A stretch of 64,000 nucleotides of DNA from Bog-756 sp963699345 (GCA_963699345.1 CAVOTL010000007.1:248001-312000); one strand, 5' to 3'; shown: positions 51,549 to 62,149, numbered from the stretch's first letter. Program-made: numbers and translations. Notes: a model not told the origin generated them from the sequence alone.

Positions 51549-51575
51549 GGGCGTCCCGGGCGTCCCGGGCGTCCC
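51549..51575. repeat. Three exact copies of a 9-base unit
   Basis: GGGCGTCCC occurs three times in tandem in the rodA-aroE gap. It is probably simple-sequence drift in GC-rich DNA. Confidence 0.4.
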
Positions 51576-51620
51576 CGGTGATCGTGGGCGGCCCGGGTGG
51601 TCATGGGCACCGCCCCCGGC

Positions 51621-52505
51621 TCACCCCGGGGCGGCGCCCGCCCCGTCGGGGTCGGCGACCGCCGCCCACATGGCGTCGACCGGGGCGGCGTACCCCGTCC
51701 ACCGCTCGATCTGGAGGGCGGCCTGGTGGACGAGCATGCCCAGCCCGTTCACCGTGTGGGCCCCCCGGGCGGCGGCGGCGTCCAGCCACGGCGTGCGGGG
51801 CGGGTGGTACACCAGGTCGACCACCAGCTGACCGGGATGGAGCCTCGACGGGTCGACCGGCCAGCCCCCGGTACGGCCGGACACGTCGGCCATGCCCGCC
51901 GGCGTGGCGTTGACGACCAGGTCGCACGCACCGACCTCCTCGGCCGAGCCCACCCGCCCCACCGCTCCGGCCAGGGCGGCGGCGGCCACCGCCCGTTCCG
52001 GGGTCCGGTTCACCACCGCCACCTCGGCCGCCCCGGCGTCGGCCAGGGCCGCGATGACGGCCCGGGCGGCCCCTCCGGCTCCCACCACCAGGCACCGGGC
52101 CGATACGGGGGAGAATCGGCCGCCCCGGGCCAGGGCCGCCAACAGGCCGGCCCCGTCGGTGTTGTCGCCGAGCCAGGCCCCGTCGTCGTCGCAGACACAG
52201 TTGACGGCGCCGAGGCGGGCCGCAGCCGGGGTCGTCGACGCCACCGCCGCCGCCACGTCCTCTTTGTGGGGCATGGTGACCGACAGGCCGGCGAGCCCGA
52301 GCGCGCGGGCGCCGGCCAGGGCCGCCCCGGCGTGGCCGGGGGGCACCGGGAAGCCCACCGACACCCAGTCGAGGCCCAGCTGGGCGAAGGCCGTGTTGTG
52401 GAGCCGGGGGGAGAGCGAGTGGGCCACCGGGTAGCCCATGACGCCGACCACCCGGGTGGCGGCCGAGAGCGGACGGGGTGCCACGGGTCCTCCGGTCGCC
52501 GCCAT
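51621..52505 (-). CDS. aroE: Shikimate dehydrogenase
   Basis: AroE reduces 3-dehydroshikimate to shikimate with NADPH, feeding chorismate to the trpE and menF products in this window. The 294-residue protein has the substrate motif AHSLSPRLHN, catalytic K81 in VTMPHKED and D117 in GDNTDGAG, the cofactor loop VVGAGGAAR, NRTPERA, and NATPAGM. ATG 52505 follows GGTGGAG by about nine bases; a GTG five codons upstream is the other option. Confidence 0.93.
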   Translation of the reverse strand: MAATGGPVAPRPLSAATRVVGVMGYPVAHSLSPRLHNTAFAQLGLDWVSVGFPVPPGHAGAALAGARALGLAGLSVTMPHKEDVAAAVASTTPAAARLGAVNCVCDDDGAWLGDNTDGAGLLAALARGGRFSPVSARCLVVGAGGAARAVIAALADAGAAEVAVVNRTPERAVAAAALAGAVGRVGSAEEVGACDLVVNATPAGMADVSGRTGGWPVDPSRLHPGQLVVDLVYHPPRTPWLDAAAARGAHTVNGLGMLVHQAALQIERWTGYAAPVDAMWAAVADPDGAGAAPG

Positions 52506-52523
52506 GCCGCCAGTCTCCACCGA

Positions 52524-53738
52524 TCAGCCCACCCCGCGCTGGGCGGCCAGCGCCTCGTTGGCCAGCTGGCCGGCGTAGGTCGGGGAAAAGGCCTCGGTGC
52601 CGTCCTGTTGGACCACGACGAAGTACAGCCAGTCACCGGCCGGCGGGTCCAGGGCCGCCTCCAGGGCCTGCTCCGACGGGAAGCAGGTGGGTGTCGGGGT
52701 CAGGCCCTTGTGGACGTAGGTGTTGTAGGGGCTCGGCAGGGCGAGGTCCGCCGAGGTCACCGTGCCCCCGTCCTGGCCGAGCGCGTACAGGACGGTGGAG
52801 TTCATCTGGAGGAGCATGCCGTCGTCGAGCCGGTTGTAGACGACCCGGGCCACCGGACCCATGTTCTTGTCCAGGACCCCCTCCTTCTCCACGATGGAGG
52901 CTACGATGACGACCTGGTAGGGCGTGTAGCCGAGGCGCGCCGCTCCGGTGGCCAGCCCCACGGCGGCGGCCTGGGTGTCGAAGCGGTCAACCATGTGCCG
53001 GAGCAGCTGTTCGTCGGTCTCGCCGGGCACCACCGTGTAGGTGCCGACCGCCAGGAGGCCCTCGAGGCTGATCACCCCGGCCGGCTGCCAGGGGGACCGG
53101 ACCACGCCGCTGGTGGCCAGTCGGAGGAAGGCGGCGGCGTCGTGCCCGGGCAGCTGGCCGACGCGGTCGGCCAGCTCGGAGACGGTGAAGCCGGGGGGGA
53201 CGACCAACGAGAAGACGTTGGGGCCGCCCGCCAGGATGGTGCGCACGGCGTCGAACGACGAGTTCTTGTAGAAGGCGTACTCCCCGGCCTGGACGCCGGG
53301 GACGCTGTTGAACTGGCTCCACAGCCGGAAGGCGAACGCGCTGGTGATGACCCCTTCCCCTTCGAGCCGGGAGGCGGTGGAGCTCACTCCGGCCCCGGCC
53401 GGGACGGTGAGGAGGACCTGGGGCCCGTGGGGCCCGGCCGGATCGGCCTCGTGCTGCACCCAGACGTACCCGCCGACGATCACGACGAGGCCCACCAGGA
53501 TCACCACCAGCGCGACGATCCGCCACGGGTGCCCGGGACGGGAGCCGCGTCGCCGCCCGGGGGGGGTGCGTCGTGCTGGCGCCCCGGCGCGGGTGCCGTC
53601 CGGAGCGACCTCGTAGGGAACCGCGTCACCGGCCGGGGTGGCATCGGGTGCCCCGCTCCCCGCGGCGGGCGACCCCCCGGGTGGCACCGGATCGAACCCG
53701 TCCTCGGGGGGACCTCCTCCCCCGACGGGCCCAGTCAC
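52524..53738 (-). CDS. mltG: Endolytic transglycosylase MltG
   Basis: MltG cuts nascent glycan strands and sets their length. The 404-residue protein has a 70-residue disordered cytoplasmic N-terminus rich in Pro/Gly, a membrane helix at 73-93, a LysM-like region, and the YceG catalytic domain with catalytic E285 in IVASIVEKEG, then ARVVYNRLDDGMLLQMNSTVLYALG and SPYNTYVHKGLTPTPTC. GTG 53738 has GGAGG five bases upstream and overlaps the ruvX stop (GTGA), which decides this start over one eight codons earlier. Confidence 0.94.
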   Translation of the reverse strand: MTGPVGGGGPPEDGFDPVPPGGSPAAGSGAPDATPAGDAVPYEVAPDGTRAGAPARRTPPGRRRGSRPGHPWRIVALVVILVGLVVIVGGYVWVQHEADPAGPHGPQVLLTVPAGAGVSSTASRLEGEGVITSAFAFRLWSQFNSVPGVQAGEYAFYKNSSFDAVRTILAGGPNVFSLVVPPGFTVSELADRVGQLPGHDAAAFLRLATSGVVRSPWQPAGVISLEGLLAVGTYTVVPGETDEQLLRHMVDRFDTQAAAVGLATGAARLGYTPYQVVIVASIVEKEGVLDKNMGPVARVVYNRLDDGMLLQMNSTVLYALGQDGGTVTSADLALPSPYNTYVHKGLTPTPTCFPSEQALEAALDPPAGDWLYFVVVQQDGTEAFSPTYAGQLANEALAAQRGVG

Positions 53739-54190
53739 CGCGGCCTCCGGGCGTCCAACCACGCCGTGAGCAGGACCGCGGCGGCGGTCTGGTCCACCAC
53801 GGCCCGTTGATCGCGCCCTCTCGTCCCCCCGGCGGTCAACGCCTGATGGGCCGTCACGGTGGTCAGGCGCTCGTCGAACAGCTCGACGCGGACCCCGGTC
53901 CCCTCGAGCAGGAGACCCAGGGCGTCGGCCTCCTCCTCGGCGGCCCGGGCGGCCGGCCCGCGGGTGCCGTCGAGGGAGAGTGGGTGCCCGACCACCACCA
54001 CCACCGCCTCCTCCTCGGTCACCAGATCGACCAGGGCCCGCCGGTCGCGTGCCGGGTCGCCGCTGCGACGGAGCGTGGCGCGGGGGGTGGCCAGGGTGCC
54101 GGCCGAGTCGCTGACGGCGATGCCGATCCGCCGCGACCCGAGGTCGACCCCGACGGCCCGCCCGGGGCGGGTCGTGGCGTCCGCCGTCAC
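53735..54190 (-). CDS. ruvX: RuvX/YqgF-type putative Holliday junction resolvase
   Basis: The 151-residue RNase H-like protein has the first acidic site in VGVDLGSRRIGIAVSD, the strand VVVGHPLSLDGTRG, ELFDERLTTV with the second Asp-Glu, and the C-terminal DQTAAAVLLTAWL. In bacteria it is also reported to process pre-16S rRNA, and it commonly lies beside alaS and mltG as here. It starts six bases after alaS. Confidence 0.92.
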   Translation of the reverse strand: MTADATTRPGRAVGVDLGSRRIGIAVSDSAGTLATPRATLRRSGDPARDRRALVDLVTEEEAVVVVVGHPLSLDGTRGPAARAAEEEADALGLLLEGTGVRVELFDERLTTVTAHQALTAGGTRGRDQRAVVDQTAAAVLLTAWLDARRPR

Positions 54191-54196
54191 CGGAGG

Positions 54197-56788
54197 TCAG
54201 GCACCCGCCGTGAGGCGCCGGGCCTCGTCGAGCGCCCGGTCGATGCCGGAGGGATCCTTCCCCCCGGCCACGGCCAGTTCGGGCTTGCCTCCCCCGCCAC
54301 CCCCGAGCAGCGGGGCGATCTGCTTCACCAGGTCACCGGCGTGGGCGTCCGTGCCGTCGGCGGCCACGGCCAGCGATGCCTTGGTCCCGTCGGGGCTGCC
54401 CCCGAGGACGACCACCCGCAGGTGCCCCCGGGACCGCACCGACTGGGCCAGGTCGCGCAGCTGATCGGGCACGAGACCGTCGCGACGGGCCACCACCGCG
54501 CCGTCCACGGCCGAGGAGACCAGGGAGCCGGCTTCGGCGAGGAGCTCCTTGGACCGGGCCTGCTCGAGCGCCTTCTCGGCGGCCTTCTGGCGCTCCACCA
54601 GGCGCTCGATCGCCTCGCCCACGTGCTCGGGATCGGTGCGCAGCAGGGCGGCCGCCTCGGCGAGCAGCTGCTCCCGCTCGGCCATCCGGGCGAGCGCGCC
54701 CGTCCCGGTCACCGCCTCGATGCGCCGGGTGTTGGAGCCGATCGACGCCTCCGACACGACGGTGATCGGACCGATCATGCCGAGGGCGCCGACGTGGGTC
54801 CCACCGCACAGTTCGACGGAGTGCGGTCCGGCCCGTACGACCCGGACCCGTTCGCCGTACTTGTCACCGAAGAAGGCCAGCGCTCCCATCGCCTCGGCCT
54901 CCGCCTTGGAACGCTCCTCCACCACCACCGGGGCGTCGGTCAACACGTCGGCATTGGCCAGTTCGGCGACGGCGACCAGCTCCTCGGGGGAGACGGCGCC
55001 GTGGTGGCTGAAGTCGAAGCGCAGCCGGTCGGGGGCCACGAGGGAGCCCTGCTGGCGCACCTGGTCGCCCAACACCGTCCGCAGGGCGGCGTGGAGGAGG
55101 TGGGTCCCGGTGTGGTTGCGGCGCAGGGCGTCGCGGCGAGGACCGTCGATGGTGGCGAGGGCGTCCTGGCCGGCGAAGATCTCGCCGTTCACCGTGGCCC
55201 GGTGGGACGTGAGGCCGGGCAGGGCGGCGACCGTGTCGTACACGAGGGCCGTACCCGTCTCGGTGACGATGGTGCCGATGTCGCCCATCTGGCCACCGCC
55301 CTCGGCGTAGAAGGGGGTCCGGTCGAGGAAGATCTCCACCTGGCCGGCGCGCTCGGGGTTGTTGTCGACCAGGACGGCGACCACCCGGGAAGGAGCCGAG
55401 TAGCCCTCCGGCGACTGGCCGACGAAGACCGTCCGGCCCTCGGTGTCGAGCACCGACCGGTACGCCTCGTCGCCGGCGGTCGCCCGGCCCGAACGCGCCG
55501 CGGCCCGGGCCTGGCTGCGTTGGTGGGCCATGGCCTGCTCGAACCCGTCCAGGTCGACCGACGCACCCGCCTCGGCGGCGATCTCGACGGTGAGCTCCAC
55601 CGGGAATCCGTAGGTGTCGTGGAGCCGGAAGGCGACCTCGCCGGGCACGGTGGCGCCACCCGAGGCCAGGACCTCCTCGAGGATGGTGGATCCGGTGGCG
55701 AGCGTGCGCAGGAACCCCTCCTCCTCGCGACCGACCACGTCCACCACGAGACGGTGCTGTTCGGCCAGGGCGGGGTGGGCGGAGCCCAGCACGCCGACGG
55801 CGGCGTCGACCAGGCGCTCGGTGCACGACGTCTGGACCCCGAGCTGGCGCGCCCGACGGACCGCCCGACGGATGATGCGGCGCAGCACGTAGCCCCGGCC
55901 CTCGTTGGAGGGCAGCACCCCGTCGGCCACCAGCATGGCCATGGCCCGGCCGTGGTCGGCCATGATGCGCAGCCCCACGTCGGTGGCCTCGTCCCGACCG
56001 TAGGTGGCCCCGGTGATCGACTGGGCCGTCTCGAGCATGGGCACGTACAGGTCGGTGTCGTAGAGCGAGTCGACGCCCTGGATGATCGGCAGGATGCGCT
56101 CGAGGCCCGCGCCGGTGTCGATGCTCGGACGCGGCAGCGGCTCGGTCGAACCGTCCGAGTCGCGGTTGTACTGCATGAAGACCAGGTTCCAGATCTCGAC
56201 GAACCGCTCCTCGCCGCCGAAGGCGGGTCCGCCGTCCCCTCCGTAGCCGGGGCCCTTGTCGATGAAGATCTCGCTGCTGGGACCACAGGGGCCGGTGTCC
56301 CCCATCTTCCAGAAGTTGTCGTCCCCCAGGCGCTGGATGCGCTCGGGCCGCACGCCCACGGCGTCCCGCCAGATGGCCTCGGCCTCGTCGTCGGTCTCGT
56401 AAACGGTGACCCACAGCCGGTCGGCGTCGATGCCGAGGACCTCGGTGACGAGCTCCCAGGCGAAGGGGATGGCCTCGGACTTGAAGTAGTCCCCGAAGCT
56501 GAAGTTGCCCAGCATCTCGAAGAACGTGCAGTGCCGGAGCGTGTGGCCGACGATGTCGATGTCGACGGTGCGGAAGCACTTCTGGACCGAGGTCGCCCGC
56601 CGCCACGGTGGCACCTCGTCGCCCAGGAAGAACGGCTTGAACGGCACCATGCCGGCGATGGTGAACAGGACGGTCGGGTCGTGGGGGATGAGGCTGGCCG
56701 ACGGCACGGCGGTGTGACCGCGCTCCACGAAGAAGCGGGTGAATGCGTCGCGCAGATGATCGGCGTCGGGCGCCGTGCCGGAGGTCAC
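54197..56788 (-). CDS. alaS: Alanyl-tRNA synthetase
   Basis: AlaS charges tRNA-Ala and edits Ser/Gly mischarging. The 863-residue protein has the class II core: FFVERGHTAVPSASLIP, FTIAGMVPFKPFFLG, TFFEMLGNFSFGDYFK, GPCGPSSEIF and DTGAGLERI. The editing domain has HTGTHLLHAAL and CGGTHV with their zinc ligands. The C-terminal C-Ala domain has the Gly-rich GGGGGGKPELA. The GTG start is eight bases from TAGGAT, whose TAG is the stop codon of the upstream gene. Confidence 0.96.
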   Translation of the reverse strand: MTSGTAPDADHLRDAFTRFFVERGHTAVPSASLIPHDPTVLFTIAGMVPFKPFFLGDEVPPWRRATSVQKCFRTVDIDIVGHTLRHCTFFEMLGNFSFGDYFKSEAIPFAWELVTEVLGIDADRLWVTVYETDDEAEAIWRDAVGVRPERIQRLGDDNFWKMGDTGPCGPSSEIFIDKGPGYGGDGGPAFGGEERFVEIWNLVFMQYNRDSDGSTEPLPRPSIDTGAGLERILPIIQGVDSLYDTDLYVPMLETAQSITGATYGRDEATDVGLRIMADHGRAMAMLVADGVLPSNEGRGYVLRRIIRRAVRRARQLGVQTSCTERLVDAAVGVLGSAHPALAEQHRLVVDVVGREEEGFLRTLATGSTILEEVLASGGATVPGEVAFRLHDTYGFPVELTVEIAAEAGASVDLDGFEQAMAHQRSQARAAARSGRATAGDEAYRSVLDTEGRTVFVGQSPEGYSAPSRVVAVLVDNNPERAGQVEIFLDRTPFYAEGGGQMGDIGTIVTETGTALVYDTVAALPGLTSHRATVNGEIFAGQDALATIDGPRRDALRRNHTGTHLLHAALRTVLGDQVRQQGSLVAPDRLRFDFSHHGAVSPEELVAVAELANADVLTDAPVVVEERSKAEAEAMGALAFFGDKYGERVRVVRAGPHSVELCGGTHVGALGMIGPITVVSEASIGSNTRRIEAVTGTGALARMAEREQLLAEAAALLRTDPEHVGEAIERLVERQKAAEKALEQARSKELLAEAGSLVSSAVDGAVVARRDGLVPDQLRDLAQSVRSRGHLRVVVLGGSPDGTKASLAVAADGTDAHAGDLVKQIAPLLGGGGGGKPELAVAGGKDPSGIDRALDEARRLTAGA

Positions 56789-56796
56789 GACCGAAA

Positions 56797-56802
56797 ATCC
56801 TA
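56797..56802 (-). promoter_or_regulatory. -10 hexamer for alaS, overlapping the previous stop codon
   Basis: TAGGAT on the minus strand ends eight bases before the alaS GTG. Its first three bases are the stop codon of the gene at 56800-57222. Confidence 0.4.
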
Positions 56803-57222
56803 GTGGCCGAGGCGCGAGGGCTCGTTCCGGGCGATCCGTCGGAGGCGCCGGGGAACGAGGCGGCCGGGGACGGTCGGGGCGTCATCCGATCGGGCCGTCG
56901 GAGGACCCGGTGGATCCGGCACCGCGCCACCGCCGAGACTGCCGGGGGCGGTCCGCCCCTCACGGCCCTCCTCGAGTTCCGTCCACAACTCGCTCTCCCG
57001 CCGCCGCTTCTCCTGGCGGGCGGTGACGACGGCCTCGCGGACCCGGTCCCCCGTGGAGGAGACCGCCTGGCGGGCCGTCCGACCCACCTCGACCGCCAGC
57101 GCGTCGGGCTGGAGGCGGGCCTGGGCCGCCTCCAGGGTGCGCCGCAGCTTGCGCTCGGCGTACAGCGACGAGGCGGCACCCGCCACCACGCCGGTCACCA
57201 GCCAGACGGTGCGGCGGGGCAT
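56800..57222 (-). CDS. Small protein with one N-terminal membrane helix, unknown function
   Basis: The 140-residue protein begins with a weak hydrophobic helix (about residues 5-20: VWLVTGVVAGAASSLYAE), then a charged amphipathic helical stretch to residue 87, and a Pro/Arg-rich tail. I do not recognise the family; proteins of this shape commonly sit upstream of alaS in actinobacteria. It is two bases after the DUF948-like gene, so the two are probably co-expressed. Confidence 0.7.
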   Translation of the reverse strand: MPRRTVWLVTGVVAGAASSLYAERKLRRTLEAAQARLQPDALAVEVGRTARQAVSSTGDRVREAVVTARQEKRRRESELWTELEEGREGRTAPGSLGGGAVPDPPGPPTARSDDAPTVPGRLVPRRLRRIARNEPSRLGH

Positions 57223-57224
57223 TC

Positions 57225-57635
57225 TCAGCGGCTCCGGTCGGCGGCGGGGGTGCTGCCGTTGCGACGGGCCGCCGCCGGTTCCTCCGACGTGGCCAGCCGA
57301 CGGATGCCCGAGGCGGCCCCGGCCCGGACGGCGAGCACCTTGACCACCGGATTGGCGAAGGCCCGGTAGGCGAGCCGGGACGCGGAGTCGACGGTGGCGT
57401 GCACCGACTCGGTGGTGTCGAGGACGGCGCCCACCCGCTCCATTTCCGTGGCGGCCTGCCCCACCACCCGGTGGGCGTCGGTCACCAGGGGCACCGTCTG
57501 CCGCTTCAACTCGTCGGCGAGGGCTCCCACCCGGGTCACCTCGCGACGGAGCGACGTGATGGCCACCAGCAGGCCGAGCACGGCCAGCAGGCAGGCGACG
57601 GCGGCCACCAGGACGGCGATCTGACCGGAGTTCAT
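57225..57635 (-). CDS. DUF948-like membrane-anchored protein
   Basis: The 136-residue protein has a membrane helix at 5-28 (IAVLVAAVACLLAVLGLLVAI), followed by an amphipathic helical region of the DUF948 type (VTRVGALADELKRQTVPLV, then TEMERVGAVL) and a basic tail. The role is unknown; the family is often beside alaS. TACACT (57645-57650) ends nine bases before the ATG. Confidence 0.78.
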   Translation of the reverse strand: MNSGQIAVLVAAVACLLAVLGLLVAITSLRREVTRVGALADELKRQTVPLVTDAHRVVGQAATEMERVGAVLDTTESVHATVDSASRLAYRAFANPVVKVLAVRAGAASGIRRLATSEEPAAARRNGSTPAADRSR

Positions 57636-57690
57636 GATCGACTCAGTGTAGAGGCCGCCGCCGGGGGGCAGCGGGGAGACCGGTGACAGG

Positions 57691-58437
57691 TCACGTGGCG
57701 GCCATGCCCACCACGGGTTCGTTCAACGTCAGGTTGCCGGCCGACCCCTGGAAGACGGCATCGCCGTAGGAGAAGATGCCACCGTCGGAGGCGACCAGCC
57801 AGTAGCCCCGGCCGGTCAGGTCGACGGCCATCCCCACCACCGGCCGGTTCAGCACCAGGCCGCCGGCGGAGCCGTGGAAGGCGGCATCCCCGTACGCGAA
57901 GATCCCGCCGTCACTGGCCACCAGCCAGTAGCCACCTCCGTCCGGGGTGGGGGCCATCCCCACCACCGGCCGGTTGAGGACCACGTCCCCGGCCGAGCCG
58001 TGGAAGGCGGCGTCGCCGTAGGCGAACACGCCCCCGTCGGAGGCCACCAGCCAGTAGCCCTTCCCGTCCGGTGTGGAGGCCATGCCCACGACCGGTCGCT
58101 GCAGGGCCAGATCGCCGGCCGAGCCGTAGAAGCCGGCGTCGCCGTAGGCGAACACGCCCCCGTCGGAGGCCACCAGCCAGTAGCCCTGGCCGTCGGGGGT
58201 GGAGGCCATGCCCACGATCGGCCGCTGCAGGGCCAGGTTGCCGGCCGACCCGTAGAAGCCGGCCGAGCCGAAGGCGAAGACACCCCCGTCCGAGGCGACC
58301 ATCCAGTAGCCGCGGTCACCGGGGGCCATGGCGGTCCCCACCACGGCGCCGGCCAGGTGACTCCCTCCCACCGATCCGTAGAACCCGGCGGCCCCGTAGG
58401 TGAACACGCCGCCGTCCGACGCCGCGAGGACGTACCC
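57691..58437 (-). repeat. Tandem 126-base coding repeats in the S53 peptidase
   Basis: Six units encode the same 42-residue motif found at 9471-10229. The first unit (GYVLAASDGGVFTYG) is the most divergent and the last lacks its connecting loop. Confidence 0.8.
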
Positions 58438-60751
58438 GGGTCGGGCGTAGTCGTAGTCCGATCCGGCCACGGGCGGACTGGTGCCCTGACCGTCGATGGT
58501 CACGTGCACGGACACGGAGCCGCCGGCCGCGGGGCCGGCGGGTATCACCGCGGTGAGCCGGGTCGGGGAGGTGACCGAGAAGGTGGTCGGCACGGACCCG
58601 AAGGTCACGCCCGTGGTGCCGGTGAACCCGGAGCCCTCGACGCTGACCGTCCCCCCACCCGAGATCGGACCCTTGGCGGGCCCGACGGAGGTCACCTGGG
58701 GCGACACGAAGGTGAACCGCCCGCCGCCGGGAGCCGTGCCCGTGAGGGAGACCGTCACCTCCACCGTGCCGCCGTAGGTGACGTCGGGCGTGGTGACGGT
58801 CACCGATGTCGGCGTCGACGACATCACGTGGGCGGCCGTGCCGCCGAACTCGACGATCGGCGTACCGGTACCGAAGCCGGTCCCCGTGATGGTCACCGTG
58901 GTGCCGCCCACCGCCGGGCCCGAGGCGGGGCTGACCGAGCTCACCGTCGGGCAGCCCACCGAGGATCCCGACAGCAGGGTCAGGAGCTGGGCGGCCCGGG
59001 GGCTCCCCCAGCCCGAGGCCAGGTCGTACCCGGCCCGGGCCGTGTAGGCCGTGCCCCCGAAGAGCGCGTTGGATCCCGTGGTGATGTCGTTGAAGGACGA
59101 CGAGGACCCGGGGGCGTACAGCGCCGGGCCGAGCAGCCCGGCCGGGCTGGCGCACCCCTGATCGGTGTCGGCCACCAGGGCGGCCCACAGGGGCGAGGCC
59201 TGGCTGGTCCCACCCCCCGTCCACCAGGACCCGTACCAGTAGAAGATGTCGCCGTGGGCCGGGTCGGCCGTGGCCGACACGTCGGGCACCTCGCGGCACT
59301 GCTGGTCGCGGGAAGGGCCGCACGTGTAGCTGGTGTCGGACGACCGCGGCATCGGCGCCCCGCTGGTACGAGGGGGCGGCGAAGTCGACCGAGTTGCCAC
59401 CGCCTCCGGCGCCCGGGGGGTCGCTCGACGGATCGGACCACACCGTCTCGGTGGGGTCCCCGGGCGCCACCGCCGTCAGTGACGTGCCCCCCACGCCGGT
59501 GACGTCGGGCTGATCGGCCGGATCGTCGACGGCCAGGGCCCTGACCGGATTGTCGTACGTCCAGCAGTCACTCGACCCGGTGTCGCCCGACGCCGCCAGG
59601 ACCGACTGGCCCTGGGCCGCGGCCTGGGCGAACAGCGTCGACTCCTGCTGGCGGGCGACGGGGTCCATCAGCGCCTCGCACGCCCCCCAGCTGGTCGAGA
59701 GCACCTTGGCCGCGTCCTGGTCCACCATGGCCGCGTAGGTGTCGATCGGCGCATTGTCGTCCGTCTGGGAGCCCGAGTACACGCGGATCGACACCCCGGG
59801 CGCCAGTCCGGCCACCACCTCGATGTCGAGCGCCGCCTCCCCCGCCTGACCGCCCGTGGCCCCACCGTCCACCGGGACGGTCGTGACCGGCACGCTGGTG
59901 CCGTAACAGGCCTGGTAGGCCTGGATGTCCGAGGCCGTGAAGGGTTCGAGCTCGAAGAGGCCGACCGTCTCGCCGGTCCCCACGTTCCCGTTGGCGTACA
60001 GGGACGACAGGCCGTAGGTCTGGGCGAGCTGGGTCGCCGTCCACCCCGAACCGAAGTCGGTGATGTCCGAACAGGCCTGGGGACCGACCTGGGCGCGCGG
60101 CGACACCGACGACCCGCCGGGGGCGGGCGAGTGGGCGATCTCCTTCACCAGTTGGGGGGTCTCGCTCGACTGGTCCCCCAGGCCGAGCACGCCGCTGACC
60201 TCGGCGGCGAGCGACGACGGGACCCGGGGGTCGGTCGTGGCCAGGCGGGCGGTACGCCCCGAGGCCAGGCGGGCCCGCACCAACGGCACGGCGAACGCCG
60301 CCTCCACCTGGGCGGTCGTACCCGTGACGGGGATGTCAAGGTCGTCGCCCGACGTGGCGCCGACCGTCAGGCCCGTGCTCGCCAGCCAGCGTCGGGTGGC
60401 GTCGATGGTGGCGGAGGTCGGGCCGAACACCGAGGCGAACTGCCCGGGGGCCAGGTACCGGTGGTACCTCGGATCGCCCGGGGTCGACACGGCGTCGACG
60501 AAGTCGGCGAGGGCGGAGGGATCACGCGGCCGCAGCGCCACCTCGACCGTCAACGGGGTGCCGGTGTCGGCGGGCCCGAGCACGGTGGAACCGGACGGCA
60601 CGGTCACGACCGTCCCGGCCAGCCGGACCATGGGGTCCGGGGCGGCGGACGCCCCGACCGCCGGTGCCAGGGCGGCGGCGGCCAGCAGCACCGCGGCGCC
60701 CACCAGGGCGTGACGGTAGGGACCCGTCGGGCGGTGCAGGGTCCTCCTCAC
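57691..60751 (-). CDS. Secreted S53 (sedolisin) peptidase with IPT/TIG domains and six propeller-like repeats, frameshifted
   Basis: This is a large exported acid-type serine peptidase of about 1020 residues. It has a signal peptide (1-36, ending VGASA), an activation prodomain (about 40-205), and the S53 domain with E305 and D309 in GEAALDIEVV and the serine motif GGTSQASPLWAAL. Two IPT/TIG immunoglobulin-like domains follow (SSVSPASGPAVGGTTVTITG and VTSVGPAKGPISGGGTV). The end holds six 42-residue GYWLVASDGG repeats. One extra base near 59358-59361 shifts the frame inside the catalytic domain. Start GTG 60751 is supported by CAGACT six bases upstream; one seven codons earlier is possible. 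Confidence 0.85.
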
Positions 60752-60795
60752 CCCTGCAGTCTGTCCCACCACGGGTCCAGGGTGGTCGCGCCAGG

Positions 60796-62143
60796 TCAGG
60801 CACCGTCCTCCGGGCCGGTCGGCCCGGACCCGTCCTCGGTCGACCCGGACGGGGCGTCCGCCCCCCGTAGCCGGCGCAGGCGCTCGGCCACCACCGCCTC
60901 GTGCCCGCGGTCACTCGGTTCGTAGTACACGTTGGCCGCCACCGCGGCGGGCCGGTACTCCTGGTCCACCCAGGCCCCGGGGTGATCATGGGGGTAGGCG
61001 TACCCCTCGCCGTGGCCGATCGACGAGGCGCTCCGGTAGTGGGCGTCCCGGAGGTGGGTGGGAACGTCGCCCCGCGGGGCGGTCCGTACGTCCTGGCGCG
61101 CCCGGCCGAGGGCCACCGTCACGCGGTTCGACTTGGGAGCGCAGGCCAGGTGGACCACGGCCTGGGCCAGGTTCAGCTGCGCCTCGGGCAGGCCGACGAA
61201 CTCCACGGCCCGGGCGGCGGCGTCCGCCACCACCAGGGCCAGCGGATCCGCCTCCCCCACGTCCTCCGAGGCCAGGATGACGAGACGCCGGGCGATGAAC
61301 CGGGCGTCCTCCCCCGACTCGAGCATCCGGGCCAGCCAGTACAGGCCGGCGTCCGGGTCCGACCCCCGGATCGACTTGATGAGGGCACTGACCTGGTCGT
61401 AGTGGTCGTCCTCGCCGAAGTGCTGGAGACGGGTGTGCCGGGCCCGCTCGACGTCCTCCAAGGTCACCGGTCGGTCCCCGGCGAGGGCCAGGGCGACCTC
61501 CAGGGTGGTCAGGACGGCCCGGGCGTCGCCGTCGGCCAGTCCCACCAGGGCGGCGACGGCATCCGGTTCGGCCTCCGCTCCCTCGGCCGCCAGACCGCGC
61601 CCGACCACGTCGGCCAGGTCGTCGTCGGTCAGGGGTTCGAGGCGCCACAGGGTGGATCGGGAGAGCAGCGGCGCGTTGACCGAGAAGAACGGGTTCTCGG
61701 TGGTGGCCCCGATGAGCACGAGCAGGCCCTCCTCGACCGAGGGCAGCAGCGCGTCCTGCTGGGACCGGTTGAAGCGGTGGACCTCGTCGAGGAAGAGGAT
61801 CGTCCCCCGCCCCTGCTCCCCCAGCAACCGCCGGGCCCCGTCGACCACCTCCCGGACGTCCTTCACCCCGGCCGTCACCGCCGACAGCGGCACGAACTGC
61901 TTCGAGGTGACGCTGGCCACCAGGGTGGCGAGCGTCGTCTTGCCGGTGCCGGGCGGGCCCCACAGGATGGCCGAGGTCAACCGGTCCGACTCGATGAGGG
62001 CCCGCAACGGCGCGCCGGGGCCGACGAGGTGGCGCTGACCCACGATGTCGTCGAGGGTCCGGGGCCGCAGACCGCGCCGCCAGGGGGGCCCGGGACGCCA
62101 GGCGGTCGGCGGCGGCACCGGAGAAGAGGTCCTCACCGGCCAT
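60796..62143 (-). CDS. rarA: Replication-associated recombination protein A (MgsA/RarA), frameshifted near the start
   Basis: RarA is an AAA+ ATPase that acts at stalled replication forks. The ATG at 62143 begins MAGEDLFSGAAADRLASRAP, the usual N-terminus, but the frame is lost near 62069-62072 (one extra base). It then continues with LRPRTLDDIVGQRHLVGPG, Walker A GPPGTGKTT, Walker B LFLDEVHRF, sensor 1 GATTENP, and the C-terminal LIKSIRGSDPDAGLYWLARM and GHGEGYAYPHDHPGAWV. The rest is intact. An in-frame alternative start within the second frame would lack the N-terminal motif. It begins six bases after aspS. Confidence 0.93.
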
Positions 62144-62149
62144 CGGCGC

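Noticed and set aside
51549..51575. Three 9-base tandem units as a CRISPR or iteron-like element
   Set aside because: The units have no spacers and the stretch is short; it looks like simple GC-rich slippage.
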